The notes under the pieces: model-generated
Seen by the model: only the letters and a program-made list of their open reading frames with translations
The model's database searches: none
Told to the model about the DNA's origin: nothing
In this document: positions 8,540-16,624 of the stretch, piece after piece
Layout of the letters: the number at the start of each line of letters is the position of its first letter
How positions within the stretch are numbered: position 1 is the first letter of the stretch
Made by a program: the position numbers and the translations under genes
Source of the DNA: UBA11222 sp049323435
Lineage (GTDB): Bacteria > Pseudomonadota > Alphaproteobacteria > UBA11222
Direction: 5' to 3'
Assembly (NCBI GenBank): GCA_049323435.1
Contig: JBMOMX010000036.1
Span: 16,527-80,526 of the forward strand
Length of the DNA: 64,000 nt

Positions 8540-8855
8540 CATATTCCACCCTGGCTGCGTCGATTCTGTCGTAATCCCTGTGGGCGCCGATCCACTTGAT
8601 CCAGACAATGGCTTTTTCAAAATCAACGGCGGCTACCAACCGGCAAGTATTGCCTTTGATGTTGAACACAATCCGTTCGGCATTAATAATACTGGCCGTC
8701 GCGTAAAGCCGCTTGACGTCAGACATATTCGTCCATCGCGCTTTTTTTGCTTCATCAAACCACGCATCCAGCGCTGCCTTGACCGCAGGCTGCTCTTTTC
8801 TTCCGGCAAGCGATTTGACGAAATTTTGTAAAGTGCGCCGGGCGATTATCCGCAT
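8532..8855 (-). CDS. higB: HigB-type toxin
   Basis: A 107-residue RelE-superfamily toxin of the COG4680 HigB group. Family members are ribosome-dependent mRNA endonucleases. Recognisable stretches are LAAFDAWFDEAKKA-like AALDAWFDEAKKARW, then DVKRLYATASII, VFNIKGNTCRLVAAV and KWIGAHRDYDRID at the C-terminus, which is the typical ending. The ATG at 8855 lies only 6 bp after a -10 box, so the transcript is probably leaderless. The stop overlaps the start of higA by a few bases. Confidence 0.9.
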   Translation of the reverse strand: MRIIARRTLQNFVKSLAGRKEQPAVKAALDAWFDEAKKARWTNMSDVKRLYATASIINAERIVFNIKGNTCRLVAAVDFEKAIVWIKWIGAHRDYDRIDAARVEYDE

Positions 8856-8861
8856 GCCCGA

Positions 8862-8892
8862 AGTCTACCTTGCACCCATTTTGGGTGCAAGG
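8862..8892 (-). promoter_or_regulatory. higBA promoter with overlapping 25-bp operator dyad
   Basis: On the minus strand TTGCAC (-35) is followed after 17 bp by TAGACT (-10), and the -10 ends 6 bp before the higB ATG. A perfect inverted repeat, CCTTGCACCCA and its complement separated by 3 bp (8868-8892), covers the -35 and the whole spacer. It is most likely the operator bound by HigA or by the HigA-HigB complex. Confidence 0.75.
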
Positions 8893-8991
8893 ATAAAGTG
8901 GATTTCCTGATGGTGGGGTGGGGATTTACGTAGGGGAGTTCAAAATTTGCTAAGTCCCCCTTTGCTCCCTGCGGGAGCTTCGGCGGACACT

Positions 8992-9029
8992 CAGTTTTCT
9001 TAAGCGCGTGAGCGCGCTAACGAAAACTG
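8992..9029 (-). terminator. Long hairpin directly after tRNA-Gln
   Basis: Outer arms CAGTTTTC (8992-8999) and GAAAACTG (9022-9029) are perfectly complementary. Inside them AGCGCG (9003-9008) pairs with CGCGCT (9013-9018) around TGAG. It starts one base after the tRNA CCA end on the minus strand. It lacks a clear following T-run, so it may be a 3' processing signal or a terminator of the tRNA transcript. Confidence 0.4.
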
Positions 9030-9030
9030 G

Positions 9031-9104
9031 TGGCTGGGGGACCTGGATTCGAACCAAGGTTGCCCGGGTCAGAGCCGGGAGTTCTACCGCTAAACTATCC
9101 CCCA
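9031..9104 (-). tRNA. tRNA-Gln (CTG)
   Basis: A 74-nt cloverleaf on the minus strand with CCA encoded. The acceptor stem pairs TGGGGGA with TCCCCCA. The anticodon loop CTCTGAC, closed by CCCGG/CCGGG, has anticodon CTG. The T-arm is GGTTCGAATCC. Confidence 0.97.
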
Positions 9105-9214
9105 GCAGGGTCCAGAGCCTGAGTTGGGTAATTCTTTAGTGATAACCGGCACCTATTGTCAACTATCACTTTGTACTCTGGTCCCCATGAATGCTATAGT
9201 CGGGTTAACTTTGA

Positions 9215-10333
9215 ATGAAATTGGAGCGCCGGGCGGGCGCGGAGGGCGTAAGGCCCGCGATCTGCCCGGTGACGGATTGCGTGAGCACTGAAATCACGGG
9301 TCTGGGACAGCGCTTCAGGAAAAATGCGGTTCGCGCTTTGGGGCGCCGGCCGCATACCTATAGTGCGCTGGATCTGGGCACCAATAATTGCCGCCTGCTG
9401 ATCGCCAAACCCACACGGCGGGGTTTTCGCGTGGTGGATGCTTTTTCGCGCATTGTGCGGCTGGGCGAGGGGATGGGCCAGTCGGGTGAAATATCCGCCG
9501 CCGCTATGGACCGCGCCATTTCCGCACTTCAGGTCTGCGCAAAAAAGATGCAACGGCGCGGCGTATCCCGGGCCCATAATGTCGCCACTGCGGCCTGCCG
9601 GCAGGCGGCAAACGGGGCGGCGTTTGCGGCCAAAGTTCTTGCGGAGACCGGCATAGAACTGAATATCATTTCCCCTGCCGAAGAAGCGCGCCTGGCGGTT
9701 GTCGGCTGCCTGCCGCTGCTGGATCCGTCCTGCCGCTATGCGCTGGTGTTCGATATCGGGGGGGGCAGCACGGAACTGATCTGGCTTGAGCTGTCGAACC
9801 GGCGCAATCCCAATATTCTGGCCTGGACCAGCATGTCTCATGGCGTCGTCAGCCTGTCGGAAAAATATGGCAGCCTGGAAATTTCCGCTGATGCCTATGC
9901 GGCAATGGTGGCTGAGGTGTGCGGGCATTTGCAGGGGTTTGAGGATGAGCATCAACTGAACCAGCATTTTACGTCTGGCAAGGTGCAGATGCTGGGCATG
10001 TCCGGTACGGTGACGACGCTGGCGGGTGTGCAGATGGGCCTGATCCGTTATGACCGTAAACTGGTCGATGGGGTGTCGGTTTCAGTTCAGGAAATGCGCG
10101 CCGTGGCGCGTCAGCTTGCCGGAATGAATTATGCCGGGCGGGTGGCGGTGCCCTGTATCGGCCAGGAACGGGCCGATCTGGTGGTGGCTGGCTGCGCCAT
10201 ACTTGAGGCAATTACCGATATATGGCCGGCGCAACATTTGCGGGTGGCAGACCGGGGTTTGCGCGAAGGCATTCTGACCATGCTGATGCGCCAGGATGAT
10301 CGGCGCGCATCGGCGCGCGCGGTCCCATCATGA
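9215..10333 (+). CDS. Ppx/GppA-family phosphatase
   Basis: This 372-residue member of the ASKHA superfamily shows phosphate-1 loop YSALDLGTNNCRLLIA (about 48-63) and phosphate-2 loop VFDIGGGSTELIW (about 181-193), the Ppx/GppA fingerprint. Relatives hydrolyse polyphosphate or pppGpp. It lacks the C-terminal HD extension seen in the second Ppx of this window (54526-56058). The stop overlaps the rlmE start as ATGA, so the two are translationally coupled, a pairing seen in many alphaproteobacteria. The basic residues before position 48 may be partly upstream of the true start. The substrate cannot be decided from sequence. Confidence 0.85.
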   Translation: MKLERRAGAEGVRPAICPVTDCVSTEITGLGQRFRKNAVRALGRRPHTYSALDLGTNNCRLLIAKPTRRGFRVVDAFSRIVRLGEGMGQSGEISAAAMDRAISALQVCAKKMQRRGVSRAHNVATAACRQAANGAAFAAKVLAETGIELNIISPAEEARLAVVGCLPLLDPSCRYALVFDIGGGSTELIWLELSNRRNPNILAWTSMSHGVVSLSEKYGSLEISADAYAAMVAEVCGHLQGFEDEHQLNQHFTSGKVQMLGMSGTVTTLAGVQMGLIRYDRKLVDGVSVSVQEMRAVARQLAGMNYAGRVAVPCIGQERADLVVAGCAILEAITDIWPAQHLRVADRGLREGILTMLMRQDDRRASARAVPS

Positions 10334-11013
10334 ATGACCGTATCGGCGGGGCCGGGCGTGATCTGACAGTGCGGGTGAAAACCGCCCGCAAGCGCAGCAC
10401 CAGTTCGACACGATGGCTGCAACGCCAGTTGAATGATCCCTATGTGGCGGCGGCCAGACGCGAAGGCTATCGTTCGCGCGCCGCCTATAAATTGCTGGAA
10501 ATTGACGATCAGCATCATCTGCTGCGGCAGGGCGCGCGGGTGCTGGATCTTGGCGCAACGCCCGGCGGCTGGACACAGGTCTGCGTGGCGCGTGTAGGCG
10601 CGGGCAAGGTGCTGGCCGTGGACATCAACGAAATGGACGCCATTGCCGGGGCGCAATTCATGCAGATCAATTTTCTGTCTCCTGAAGCACCCGATCTGAT
10701 CCGCGCCGCGCTGGGGGGCGCTGTGAATGTGGTGCTTTCAGATATGGCGTCGCCCGCCACCGGGCACAGAATGACCGATCATGCCCGCATTATCGCGCTG
10801 TGTGATCTGGCCTATGAATTCGCCTGCGAAGTGCTGGCACCGGGCGGCAGTTTCTGCGCCAAGGTGTTGCAGGGTGGCACCGAGGCGAAATTGCTGGCCC
10901 GCATGAAGCAGATGTTTACCAGCGTGCGCCACGTCAAACCCAAATCCAGCCGCGCCGATTCTAAGGAAATCTATGTGCTTGCCACCGGGTTCAAGGGTAA
11001 CATTGGAAAATAG
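10330..11013 (+). CDS. rlmE: 23S rRNA (uridine-2'-O-)-methyltransferase RlmE
   Basis: A 227-residue RrmJ/FtsJ enzyme that 2'-O-methylates U2552 (E. coli numbering) in the A-loop of 23S rRNA. The SAM motif LDLGATPGGW (72-81) has Thr where Ala is common. The catalytic K-D-K-E set is visible as Lys54 (AAYKLLE), Asp138 (VLSDMASP), Lys178 (FCAKVLQ) and the Glu in SKEIYVLATGFKG. The basic N-terminus (KTARKRSTSSTRWLQRQ) is typical. It overlaps the phosphatase gene by 4 bp. Confidence 0.93.
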   Translation: MNDRIGGAGRDLTVRVKTARKRSTSSTRWLQRQLNDPYVAAARREGYRSRAAYKLLEIDDQHHLLRQGARVLDLGATPGGWTQVCVARVGAGKVLAVDINEMDAIAGAQFMQINFLSPEAPDLIRAALGGAVNVVLSDMASPATGHRMTDHARIIALCDLAYEFACEVLAPGGSFCAKVLQGGTEAKLLARMKQMFTSVRHVKPKSSRADSKEIYVLATGFKGNIGK

Positions 11014-11084
11014 CGTGCTAATTTCATAGGCATGGGTGCTGGCGACGGTGGAAATGACTGATGCGGGACCGCAAATGGACTTTG

Positions 11085-11093
11085 TGCTATAAA
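11085..11093 (+). promoter_or_regulatory. Extended -10 promoter element before the structured leader
   Basis: TGCTATAAA is an extended -10 (TGn plus TATAAA). No good -35 is present at the expected place, which is tolerated with an extended -10. The predicted start, around 11100, falls directly before the first base-paired residue of the leader RNA at 11103. Confidence 0.55.
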
Positions 11094-11102
11094 AGCGGGC
11101 AG

Positions 11103-11263
11103 GCGCTCTAGCCTGATGTGAATGTCTGTCATATCATGGGCTATCCGCCGCTCAAACCGCATATTGACGCCCTTGTGCGGAAATAGTTTGAGCAGACTGA
11201 TCTGCGAGCCATCAGGCTAAGCGCGGTGCAAGAATAGCTGGCGCCCCTGATGTTTAATTTTTT
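11103..11263 (+). ncRNA. Riboswitch-like structured leader with competing terminator hairpin
   Basis: The closing stem is GCGCT + TAGCCTGATG (11103-11107, 11109-11118) with CATCAGGCTA + AGCGC (11210-11219, 11220-11224): 15 bp with one bulged C. Inside, GTCTG (11124-11128) pairs with CAGAC (11193-11197), CTCAAA (11151-11156) with TTTGAG (11187-11192) and CCGCA (11157-11161) with TGCGG (11176-11180). CATCAGG (11210-11216) can instead pair with CCTGATG (11246-11252), stacked outside GGTGC/GCGCC (11225-11229, 11241-11245). TTTAATTTTTT follows at 11253-11263. The two pairings exclude each other, as in attenuating riboswitches. I recognise no known class. An independent terminated small RNA is the alternative. 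Confidence 0.6.
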
Positions 11264-11282
11264 GCTGAACCGGAGAAACCCC

Positions 11283-11780
11283 ATGCCATATGATCTGCCC
11301 GCTGATGCGCCGAAAACCACAAGTGAAGCGTTTGCTTATCTGGGAAAATTGGTGAATGGCGCAACAATTGATGATCTGAAAATTCTGGCGCTGGTTGAGG
11401 CGATCGGGCTGAAACTGTATGAAGAGGCCGCCGAACGCGCCGAACACCCCGAGGTCAAAAAATTGTTGCTTGCCAATGGCAGGGAGGAGCTGGCGCACGC
11501 GCATCGGGTCAGTAAGGCCATCGAGATTTTAACCGGCAAGCCGTTTCCCATCCCGGCGATAGATCAGAACCCGATCTATACCGGAATTACACCCATGCCG
11601 ATCACCAAGGCCGCTTTTGCGGGGCTGGTCAAAGCCGAAATTTCCGGCGGTAATCTTTATGATGGCGTTGCCTCAAGCTTTGACAATCCCGAAGTGGTCG
11701 CCCTGTTCAAGCAAAACGGACAGGAAGAGATCGGCCACGGCCGCCGTATACAACAGGCGATTGAGTTTTTGACCGAATAG
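11283..11780 (+). CDS. Ferritin-like di-iron four-helix protein
   Basis: A 165-residue two-half protein. Each half has an acidic helix followed by an ExxH motif: LVEAIGLKLYEEAAE with EELAHAHR, then AEISGGNLYDG with EEIGHGRR. This is the ligand set of rubrerythrin/ferritin-like di-iron proteins. There is no rubredoxin domain. Roles in iron or peroxide handling are plausible but not shown. The ATG at 11283 has GGAGAA about 7 bases upstream. The riboswitch-like leader 20-180 bp upstream probably controls it. Confidence 0.75.
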   Translation: MPYDLPADAPKTTSEAFAYLGKLVNGATIDDLKILALVEAIGLKLYEEAAERAEHPEVKKLLLANGREELAHAHRVSKAIEILTGKPFPIPAIDQNPIYTGITPMPITKAAFAGLVKAEISGGNLYDGVASSFDNPEVVALFKQNGQEEIGHGRRIQQAIEFLTE

Positions 11781-11814
11781 GAGCCGGCCTTCAACCGCGG
11801 TGTGCCTTTGGCAG

Positions 11815-11843
11815 TTGACTTTGCGGTGCTCCGCCGCCATATT
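11815..11843 (+). promoter_or_regulatory. guaB promoter
   Basis: TTGACT (11815-11820), a 17-bp spacer and CATATT (11838-11843) fit a housekeeping promoter. It lies downstream of a possible GTG start at 11802, which supports the TTG start of guaB at 11871. Confidence 0.5.
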
Positions 11844-11870
11844 CCTCGACCATTACAGGTGGAGACGATT

Positions 11871-13337
11871 TTGGAGATCCAGGAAGCCCTTACTTTTGAC
11901 GATGTGCTTCTGAAGCCTGCCGCTTCGAACGTGCTTCCGGGGCAGGCCGATACCAGGACCCGGCTGACCAAAGAGATTTCCCTCAATATTCCGCTGATTT
12001 CCGCTGCCATGGATACGGTCACTGAGGCGCGGCTGGCGATCGCCATGGCCCAGGAAGGCGGTATTGGCGTGCTGCACCGCAATCTGACGCCGCAGCAGCA
12101 GGCCGAGCATGTCCGCCAGGTCAAGAAATTCGAATCCGGTATGGTGGTTAATCCGCTGACCCTGCCGCCCACGGCGACGCTGGGGGATGCGCAACGCCTG
12201 ATGCAGATCCATCAATTCTCCGGCTTTCCGGTCGTGGAGAGTAAAACCGGCAAGCTGCTGGGCATTCTGACCAACCGCGATGTGCGCTTTGCCGAGAACC
12301 CGGCCCAGCCCGTAAGCGAGCTGATGACCAGCACCGGCCTCGTGACCGTCAATGAGGATGTCGATGGCGCCGCCGCCAAACGGCTGCTGCATCAGCACCG
12401 CCTGGAAAAACTGCTGGTGGTGGATAAAGATTACCGCTGCATCGGGCTGATCACTGTCAAGGATATGGAAAAGGCGCGCCTGCACCCCAATGCCTGCAAG
12501 GATGACAAGGGCCGGCTGCGCGTGGCAGCCGCCACCACAACGGGAGACGAAGGCTTTGCCCGTGCCGAGGCGCTGGTGGAGGCCGAGGCCGATCTGATTG
12601 TGGTAGACACGGCGCATGGGCATAATGACAGGGTGCTGGAACAGGTGCGGCGCATCAAACGGTTGAGCAATCGCATTCAGGTGGTGGCCGGAAATATCGC
12701 CACCGGCGACGCGGCGCTGGCGCTGATTGATGCGGGCGCGGATGCGCTGAAGGTTGGTATCGGCCCCGGCTCCATCTGCACCACGCGTATGGTGGCGGGG
12801 GTGGGCGTGCCACAACTGACCGCCATTATGGATGTGGTGGAAGTGGCGCGTAAACATGGCATTCCGGTAATCGCCGATGGCGGCATCAAGCTGTCGGGCG
12901 ATCTTGCGAAGGCGATTGCGGCAGGCGCCGATTGCGCCATGATCGGTTCGCTGTTTGCTGGCACCGACGAAAGCCCCGGCGAAGTATTCCTGTTTCAGGG
13001 GCGCAGCTATAAGGCGTATCGCGGCATGGGCTCGCTTGGCGCGATGGCGCGCGGCTCGGCGGATCGTTATTTTCAGGAAGACATCAAGGACACGCTGAAA
13101 CTGGTACCCGAAGGCGTGGAAGGGCAGGTGCCCTATAAAGGCCCGCTCGCCAATATTACGCATCAGCTTGTTGGCGGGTTGCGCGCCGCCATGGGCTATA
13201 CCGGGAACGCCACAATCGCCGACATGCAAACCCGCGCGACCTTTATCCGCATCAGCGGCGCGGGCCTGGCCGAAGGGCACGTGCATGATGTGGCGATCAC
13301 ACGCGAGCCGCCCAATTACCCGATCGGGACACGATGA
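11871..13337 (+). CDS. guaB: IMP dehydrogenase
   Basis: 488 residues from a TTG start. The enzyme oxidises IMP to XMP with NAD+, the committed step of GMP synthesis. The N-terminal barrel strand EALTFDDVLLKPA is diagnostic. Two CBS domains (Bateman module) lie near residues 90-200. The catalytic loop GIGPGSICTTR places the nucleophile at Cys303, and the mobile flap contains the GAMARGSADRYFQ stretch. The TTG is chosen because GGAG sits 6 bases before it, relatives begin MEIQEALTFDD, and a promoter lies between it and the earlier GTG at 11802. The stop overlaps rsmB (ATGA). Confidence 0.95.
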   Translation: MEIQEALTFDDVLLKPAASNVLPGQADTRTRLTKEISLNIPLISAAMDTVTEARLAIAMAQEGGIGVLHRNLTPQQQAEHVRQVKKFESGMVVNPLTLPPTATLGDAQRLMQIHQFSGFPVVESKTGKLLGILTNRDVRFAENPAQPVSELMTSTGLVTVNEDVDGAAAKRLLHQHRLEKLLVVDKDYRCIGLITVKDMEKARLHPNACKDDKGRLRVAAATTTGDEGFARAEALVEAEADLIVVDTAHGHNDRVLEQVRRIKRLSNRIQVVAGNIATGDAALALIDAGADALKVGIGPGSICTTRMVAGVGVPQLTAIMDVVEVARKHGIPVIADGGIKLSGDLAKAIAAGADCAMIGSLFAGTDESPGEVFLFQGRSYKAYRGMGSLGAMARGSADRYFQEDIKDTLKLVPEGVEGQVPYKGPLANITHQLVGGLRAAMGYTGNATIADMQTRATFIRISGAGLAEGHVHDVAITREPPNYPIGTR

Positions 13338-14614
13338 CCCCGGCTGCACGGGTAAAATCCGCGATTGATATTCTCGAAACATTGATGGCGTCGGCAAAAC
13401 CGGCGGATCGTTTTTTGAATGAATGGGCGCGCAGCAACCGCTATGCCGGATCAAAGGACCGTCATGCGATTTTCGAGCTGGTCTATGCGGTGCTGCGGCG
13501 GCGCGCCGAATTCGCCTTTGTCATGGGCCATGAGGATGCGCGCAGCCTGGTGCTGGCGGCGTTAAAGCTGGAAGAGGCGCTGGATCTTGAACAGGCGCAG
13601 GAGCTGTTTGCGGGCGATAAATATTCCGCCGCGGCCCTGAGCGAGGCGGAATGCGCGGCCTATGCGCGCGATATTGCCGCCGCAGATATGCCGGATTGGG
13701 CGCGCGGCAATTATCCGCAATGGCTGGAAAACGAATTACGAGAAAGTCTGCCGGATGTGCAGGCGGAAATGCGGGCATTGTCGGTGCGCGCGCCGCTCGA
13801 TCTGCGGGTTAACCGGCTGAAGGCAACACGGGAACAGGCCCTGGACGCGCTGGCCGAAGAAAAAATTACTGCGATCCCGGTCCCCTGGTCGCCGGATGGG
13901 CTGCGTGTTACCGGGCGGGCGCGCATCACCGGGGCGGCGGCGTTTACGCGTGGTCTGATCGAGGTGCAGGACGAGGGCTCGCAACTGGCGGCGCTGCTGA
14001 CCTGTGTGCAGCCGGGACAACAGGTGATTGATCTGTGCGCGGGCGGCGGCGGCAAAAGCTTGGCTATGGCCGCCGTGATGCAGAACCGCGGGCAGATTTA
14101 TGCGCTCGACGCCATTCCCGGCCGGCTGAAGGCAATGCCGGATCGCATGAGCCGCGCGGGCGCACATAATATTCAGATCGCGGGAAATCCCGAACCTGCA
14201 TTGGCGGCGCTAAAAGGCCGCGCGCACCGTGTGGTGCTGGACGTGCCCTGCAGCGGCACCGGCGCATGGCGGCGCAACCCGGATGCGAAATGGCGGCTGA
14301 CGCCCGATGCGCTGGCGAAACATATGGCGGCACAGGATGCTCTGTTGCGCCAGGGCGCCGATCTGGTGGCGCCGGGCGGGCGGCTGGTTTACATCACCTG
14401 CTCGCTGCTGGCCTGCGAAAATTCGCAGCGGATCGCGGCGTTTCTGGCCCAGGATGCGCGCTTTGCGCCGTTGCCGGCCGCCGCCCTCTGGGCCGAAGGC
14501 GTGGGAACGCCGCTGCCGGAATTTATCGCGCCGGACGCGCCGCATATTATTCTGACGCCGCTGCGGTCAGCCACGGATGGATTTTTTATCTGCGTGATGG
14601 AGCGGCGCGCATGA
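13334..14614 (+). CDS. rsmB: 16S rRNA (cytosine-C5)-methyltransferase RsmB-like
   Basis: A 426-residue RsmB/NOL1-NOP2-Sun enzyme. It has an N-terminal NusB-like helical domain (about 1-130) and a Rossmann methyltransferase domain with SAM loop DLCAGGGGKS. The two key cysteines are in VPCSGTGAW (Cys306, release) and YITCSLLACEN (Cys356, the catalytic nucleophile of the RsmB group). It is coupled to guaB by a 4-bp overlap, a common alphaproteobacterial arrangement. The C967 target is inferred from the family. Confidence 0.9.
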   Translation: MTPAARVKSAIDILETLMASAKPADRFLNEWARSNRYAGSKDRHAIFELVYAVLRRRAEFAFVMGHEDARSLVLAALKLEEALDLEQAQELFAGDKYSAAALSEAECAAYARDIAAADMPDWARGNYPQWLENELRESLPDVQAEMRALSVRAPLDLRVNRLKATREQALDALAEEKITAIPVPWSPDGLRVTGRARITGAAAFTRGLIEVQDEGSQLAALLTCVQPGQQVIDLCAGGGGKSLAMAAVMQNRGQIYALDAIPGRLKAMPDRMSRAGAHNIQIAGNPEPALAALKGRAHRVVLDVPCSGTGAWRRNPDAKWRLTPDALAKHMAAQDALLRQGADLVAPGGRLVYITCSLLACENSQRIAAFLAQDARFAPLPAAALWAEGVGTPLPEFIAPDAPHIILTPLRSATDGFFICVMERRA

Positions 14615-14663
14615 TTATGCGAGAATGGGAATTAGATAATTTTTGCAGATCATTCACACAGTG

Positions 14664-14753
14664 TGTCACCCCGCACTTGTTGCGGGGTCCAGAGTTCCAA
14701 ACTCAGGCTTTTCCTTGTGGCTGCTGGACCCCGGAATAAATCCGGGGAGACAG
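14664..14753 (+). repeat. Two-hairpin interspersed repeat, copy A (short form)
   Basis: The 90-bp element starts TGTCACCCCGCAC and ends close to CCGGGGAGACAG. Its two hairpins are CCCCGCA-ctTGT-TGCGGGG and CCCCGGA-ataaa-TCCGGGG. Copy C at 35281-35370 is nearly identical, and copies B and D are longer and inverted. It lies between rsmB and guaA. Confidence 0.85.
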
Positions 14754-14797
14754 GCAGAATTCTAATCTTCTACTAAACTTAACAACAAAGCTTCCCG

Positions 14798-16345
14798 ATG
14801 AATGACCGTATACTGATTATCGATTTCGGATCGCAGGTGACGCAACTGATTGCGCGCCGGGTGCGCGAAAGCGGCGTTTATTGCGAAATCATCCCCTATA
14901 ACAAGGTGGATGCGATCCTGGACAGCTTTGCGCCGAAAGCCATTATTCTTTCGGGCGGCCCGGCCAGCGTGATCAAGAGCGGCACGCCGCGTATCCCTGA
15001 CCGGGTGTTCAGCCATGGCGTGCCGGTGCTGGGCATCTGTTACGGGCAACAGGCCATGTGCGCGCAACTGGGCGGCAGGGTGGAGGCCGGGACGGAACGC
15101 GAATTTGGCCGCGCCGAACTGGAAGTGATGCAGGAGAGTGCGCTGTTTGATGGCGTGTGGCGCAAGGGCGCGCGGTATCAGGTATGGATGAGCCATGGCG
15201 ACCGGGTGATCGCGCTGCCACCCGGATTTCGCGTGGTGGGCGTCAGCGCCAATGCCCCCTTCGCCGCCATTGCCGACGAGGCGCGGCATTTTTACGGCGT
15301 GCAGTTTCACCCCGAGGTTATGCACACGCCCGATGGCGCGAAACTGTTGCATAATTTCGTGCATAATATCGCCGGGTGCGGCGGCGGCTGGACCATGGCG
15401 GCATTCCGCGAAACCGAGATCGCCAAGGTACGCGCCCAGGTGGGCAAGGGCCGGGTGATTTGCGGCCTGTCCGGCGGCGTGGACAGCTCGGTGGTGGCGG
15501 TGCTGCTGCATGAGGCGATCGGCGCGCAGCTGACCTGTGTGTTTGTCGATACCGGCATGATGCGCCAGGGCGAGGCGGAGCAGGTGGTGACCCTGTTCCG
15601 CGATCATTATAATATTCATCTGGTGCATCGCGACGCCAAGCCAATGTTTCTGTCGCGCCTTAACGGCGTCAGTGACCCGGAACAAAAACGCAAGATTATC
15701 GGCGCCACCTTTATCGACGTGTTCGACGAGGAAGCCACCAAAATTGGCGGCGCGGATTTTCTGGCGCAGGGCACGCTGTACCCCGATGTGATCGAAAGCG
15801 TTTCCTTCGATGGCGGGCCGAGCGTCACCATCAAATCGCATCACAATGTGGGCGGCCTGCCGGAACGGATGCGCATGAAGCTGGTGGAACCGCTGCGCGA
15901 ACTGTTCAAGGACGAGGTGCGCAAATTGGGCCGCGAGCTTGGCCTGCCCGAAACATTTGTCGGCCGCCATCCGTTTCCGGGCCCGGGCCTCGCCATCCGC
16001 ATTCCCGGCGAAATCACCGCCGAAAAACTTGAACTGCTGCGCAAGGCCGATGCGATCTATATCGATGAAATCCGCAAGGCCGGATTATATGACGATATCT
16101 GGCAGGCCTTTGCCGTATTGCTGCCGGTCAAGACCGTCGGCGTGATGGGCGACGAGCGTTCCTACGACTATGTCTGCGCGCTGCGCGCCGTCACCAGCAC
16201 CGACGGCATGACGGCGGATTATTATCCGTTCACGCATGAATTTCTCGGCGCAACCGCCACCCGCATCATCAACGAAGTGCGCGGCATCAACCGCGTCGTC
16301 TACGACATCACCTCAAAACCACCGGGGACGATTGAGTGGGAGTAG
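14798..16345 (+). CDS. guaA: GMP synthase (glutamine-hydrolysing)
   Basis: A 515-residue enzyme that amidates XMP to GMP. The N-terminal class I glutamine amidotransferase domain (about 1-195) has the nucleophile Cys81 in GICYGQQ and the His-Glu pair in FHPEVMHT. The ATP-pyrophosphatase domain has the P-loop SGGVDSS, and the C-terminal dimerisation domain ends RVVYDITSKPPGTIEWE. The length is normal. The repeat element separates it from rsmB, so it probably has its own promoter. With guaB it completes the IMP-to-GMP branch. Confidence 0.97.
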   Translation: MNDRILIIDFGSQVTQLIARRVRESGVYCEIIPYNKVDAILDSFAPKAIILSGGPASVIKSGTPRIPDRVFSHGVPVLGICYGQQAMCAQLGGRVEAGTEREFGRAELEVMQESALFDGVWRKGARYQVWMSHGDRVIALPPGFRVVGVSANAPFAAIADEARHFYGVQFHPEVMHTPDGAKLLHNFVHNIAGCGGGWTMAAFRETEIAKVRAQVGKGRVICGLSGGVDSSVVAVLLHEAIGAQLTCVFVDTGMMRQGEAEQVVTLFRDHYNIHLVHRDAKPMFLSRLNGVSDPEQKRKIIGATFIDVFDEEATKIGGADFLAQGTLYPDVIESVSFDGGPSVTIKSHHNVGGLPERMRMKLVEPLRELFKDEVRKLGRELGLPETFVGRHPFPGPGLAIRIPGEITAEKLELLRKADAIYIDEIRKAGLYDDIWQAFAVLLPVKTVGVMGDERSYDYVCALRAVTSTDGMTADYYPFTHEFLGATATRIINEVRGINRVVYDITSKPPGTIEWE

Positions 16346-16624
16346 GGGGCGGGATACCCTGGATGGCTCCAGGCGAGAATAAAGTAGGAAAAGTAGCGGA
16401 GTGCCGGATAGTTAGAAGGCAACGCGGTTGACTTTAAATTGGATCGCCTATCTCGGTTCAGTTTCAGCCGGTCCACCACTTCGGGCGCGGTGCCGGCAAT
16501 GGTGACATCATTTCATTGCTGTTGCCCACTGTGTGGGCGCCATCTTTATGCATCCGGTATGGAATTGCAAATGCGAGCTATGCCGCTATGATGAATCGTG
16601 GCCTTACATATGAGCGGTTAGAAA

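Noticed and set aside
11103..11224. The structured RNA as 6S RNA or SRP RNA
   Set aside because: It is shorter than typical 6S RNA and is not next to zapA. It lacks the GGAA-type apical loop region of SRP RNA. The strand shared with a terminator fits a riboswitch better.
11853..13454. A 533-codon open frame on the minus strand
   Set aside because: It is antisense to guaB. The GC-rich codon pattern leaves the complementary frame open, and the translation shows no domain.
14762..15970. A 402-codon open frame on the minus strand
   Set aside because: It is antisense to guaA and lacks any recognisable motif.
16457..16511. Minus-strand reading DVTIAGTAPEVVDRLK, like a protein C-terminus
   Set aside because: It looks coding-like but is preceded by a stop two codons upstream and continues into antisense of guaA. 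It is too short to name as a pseudogene.
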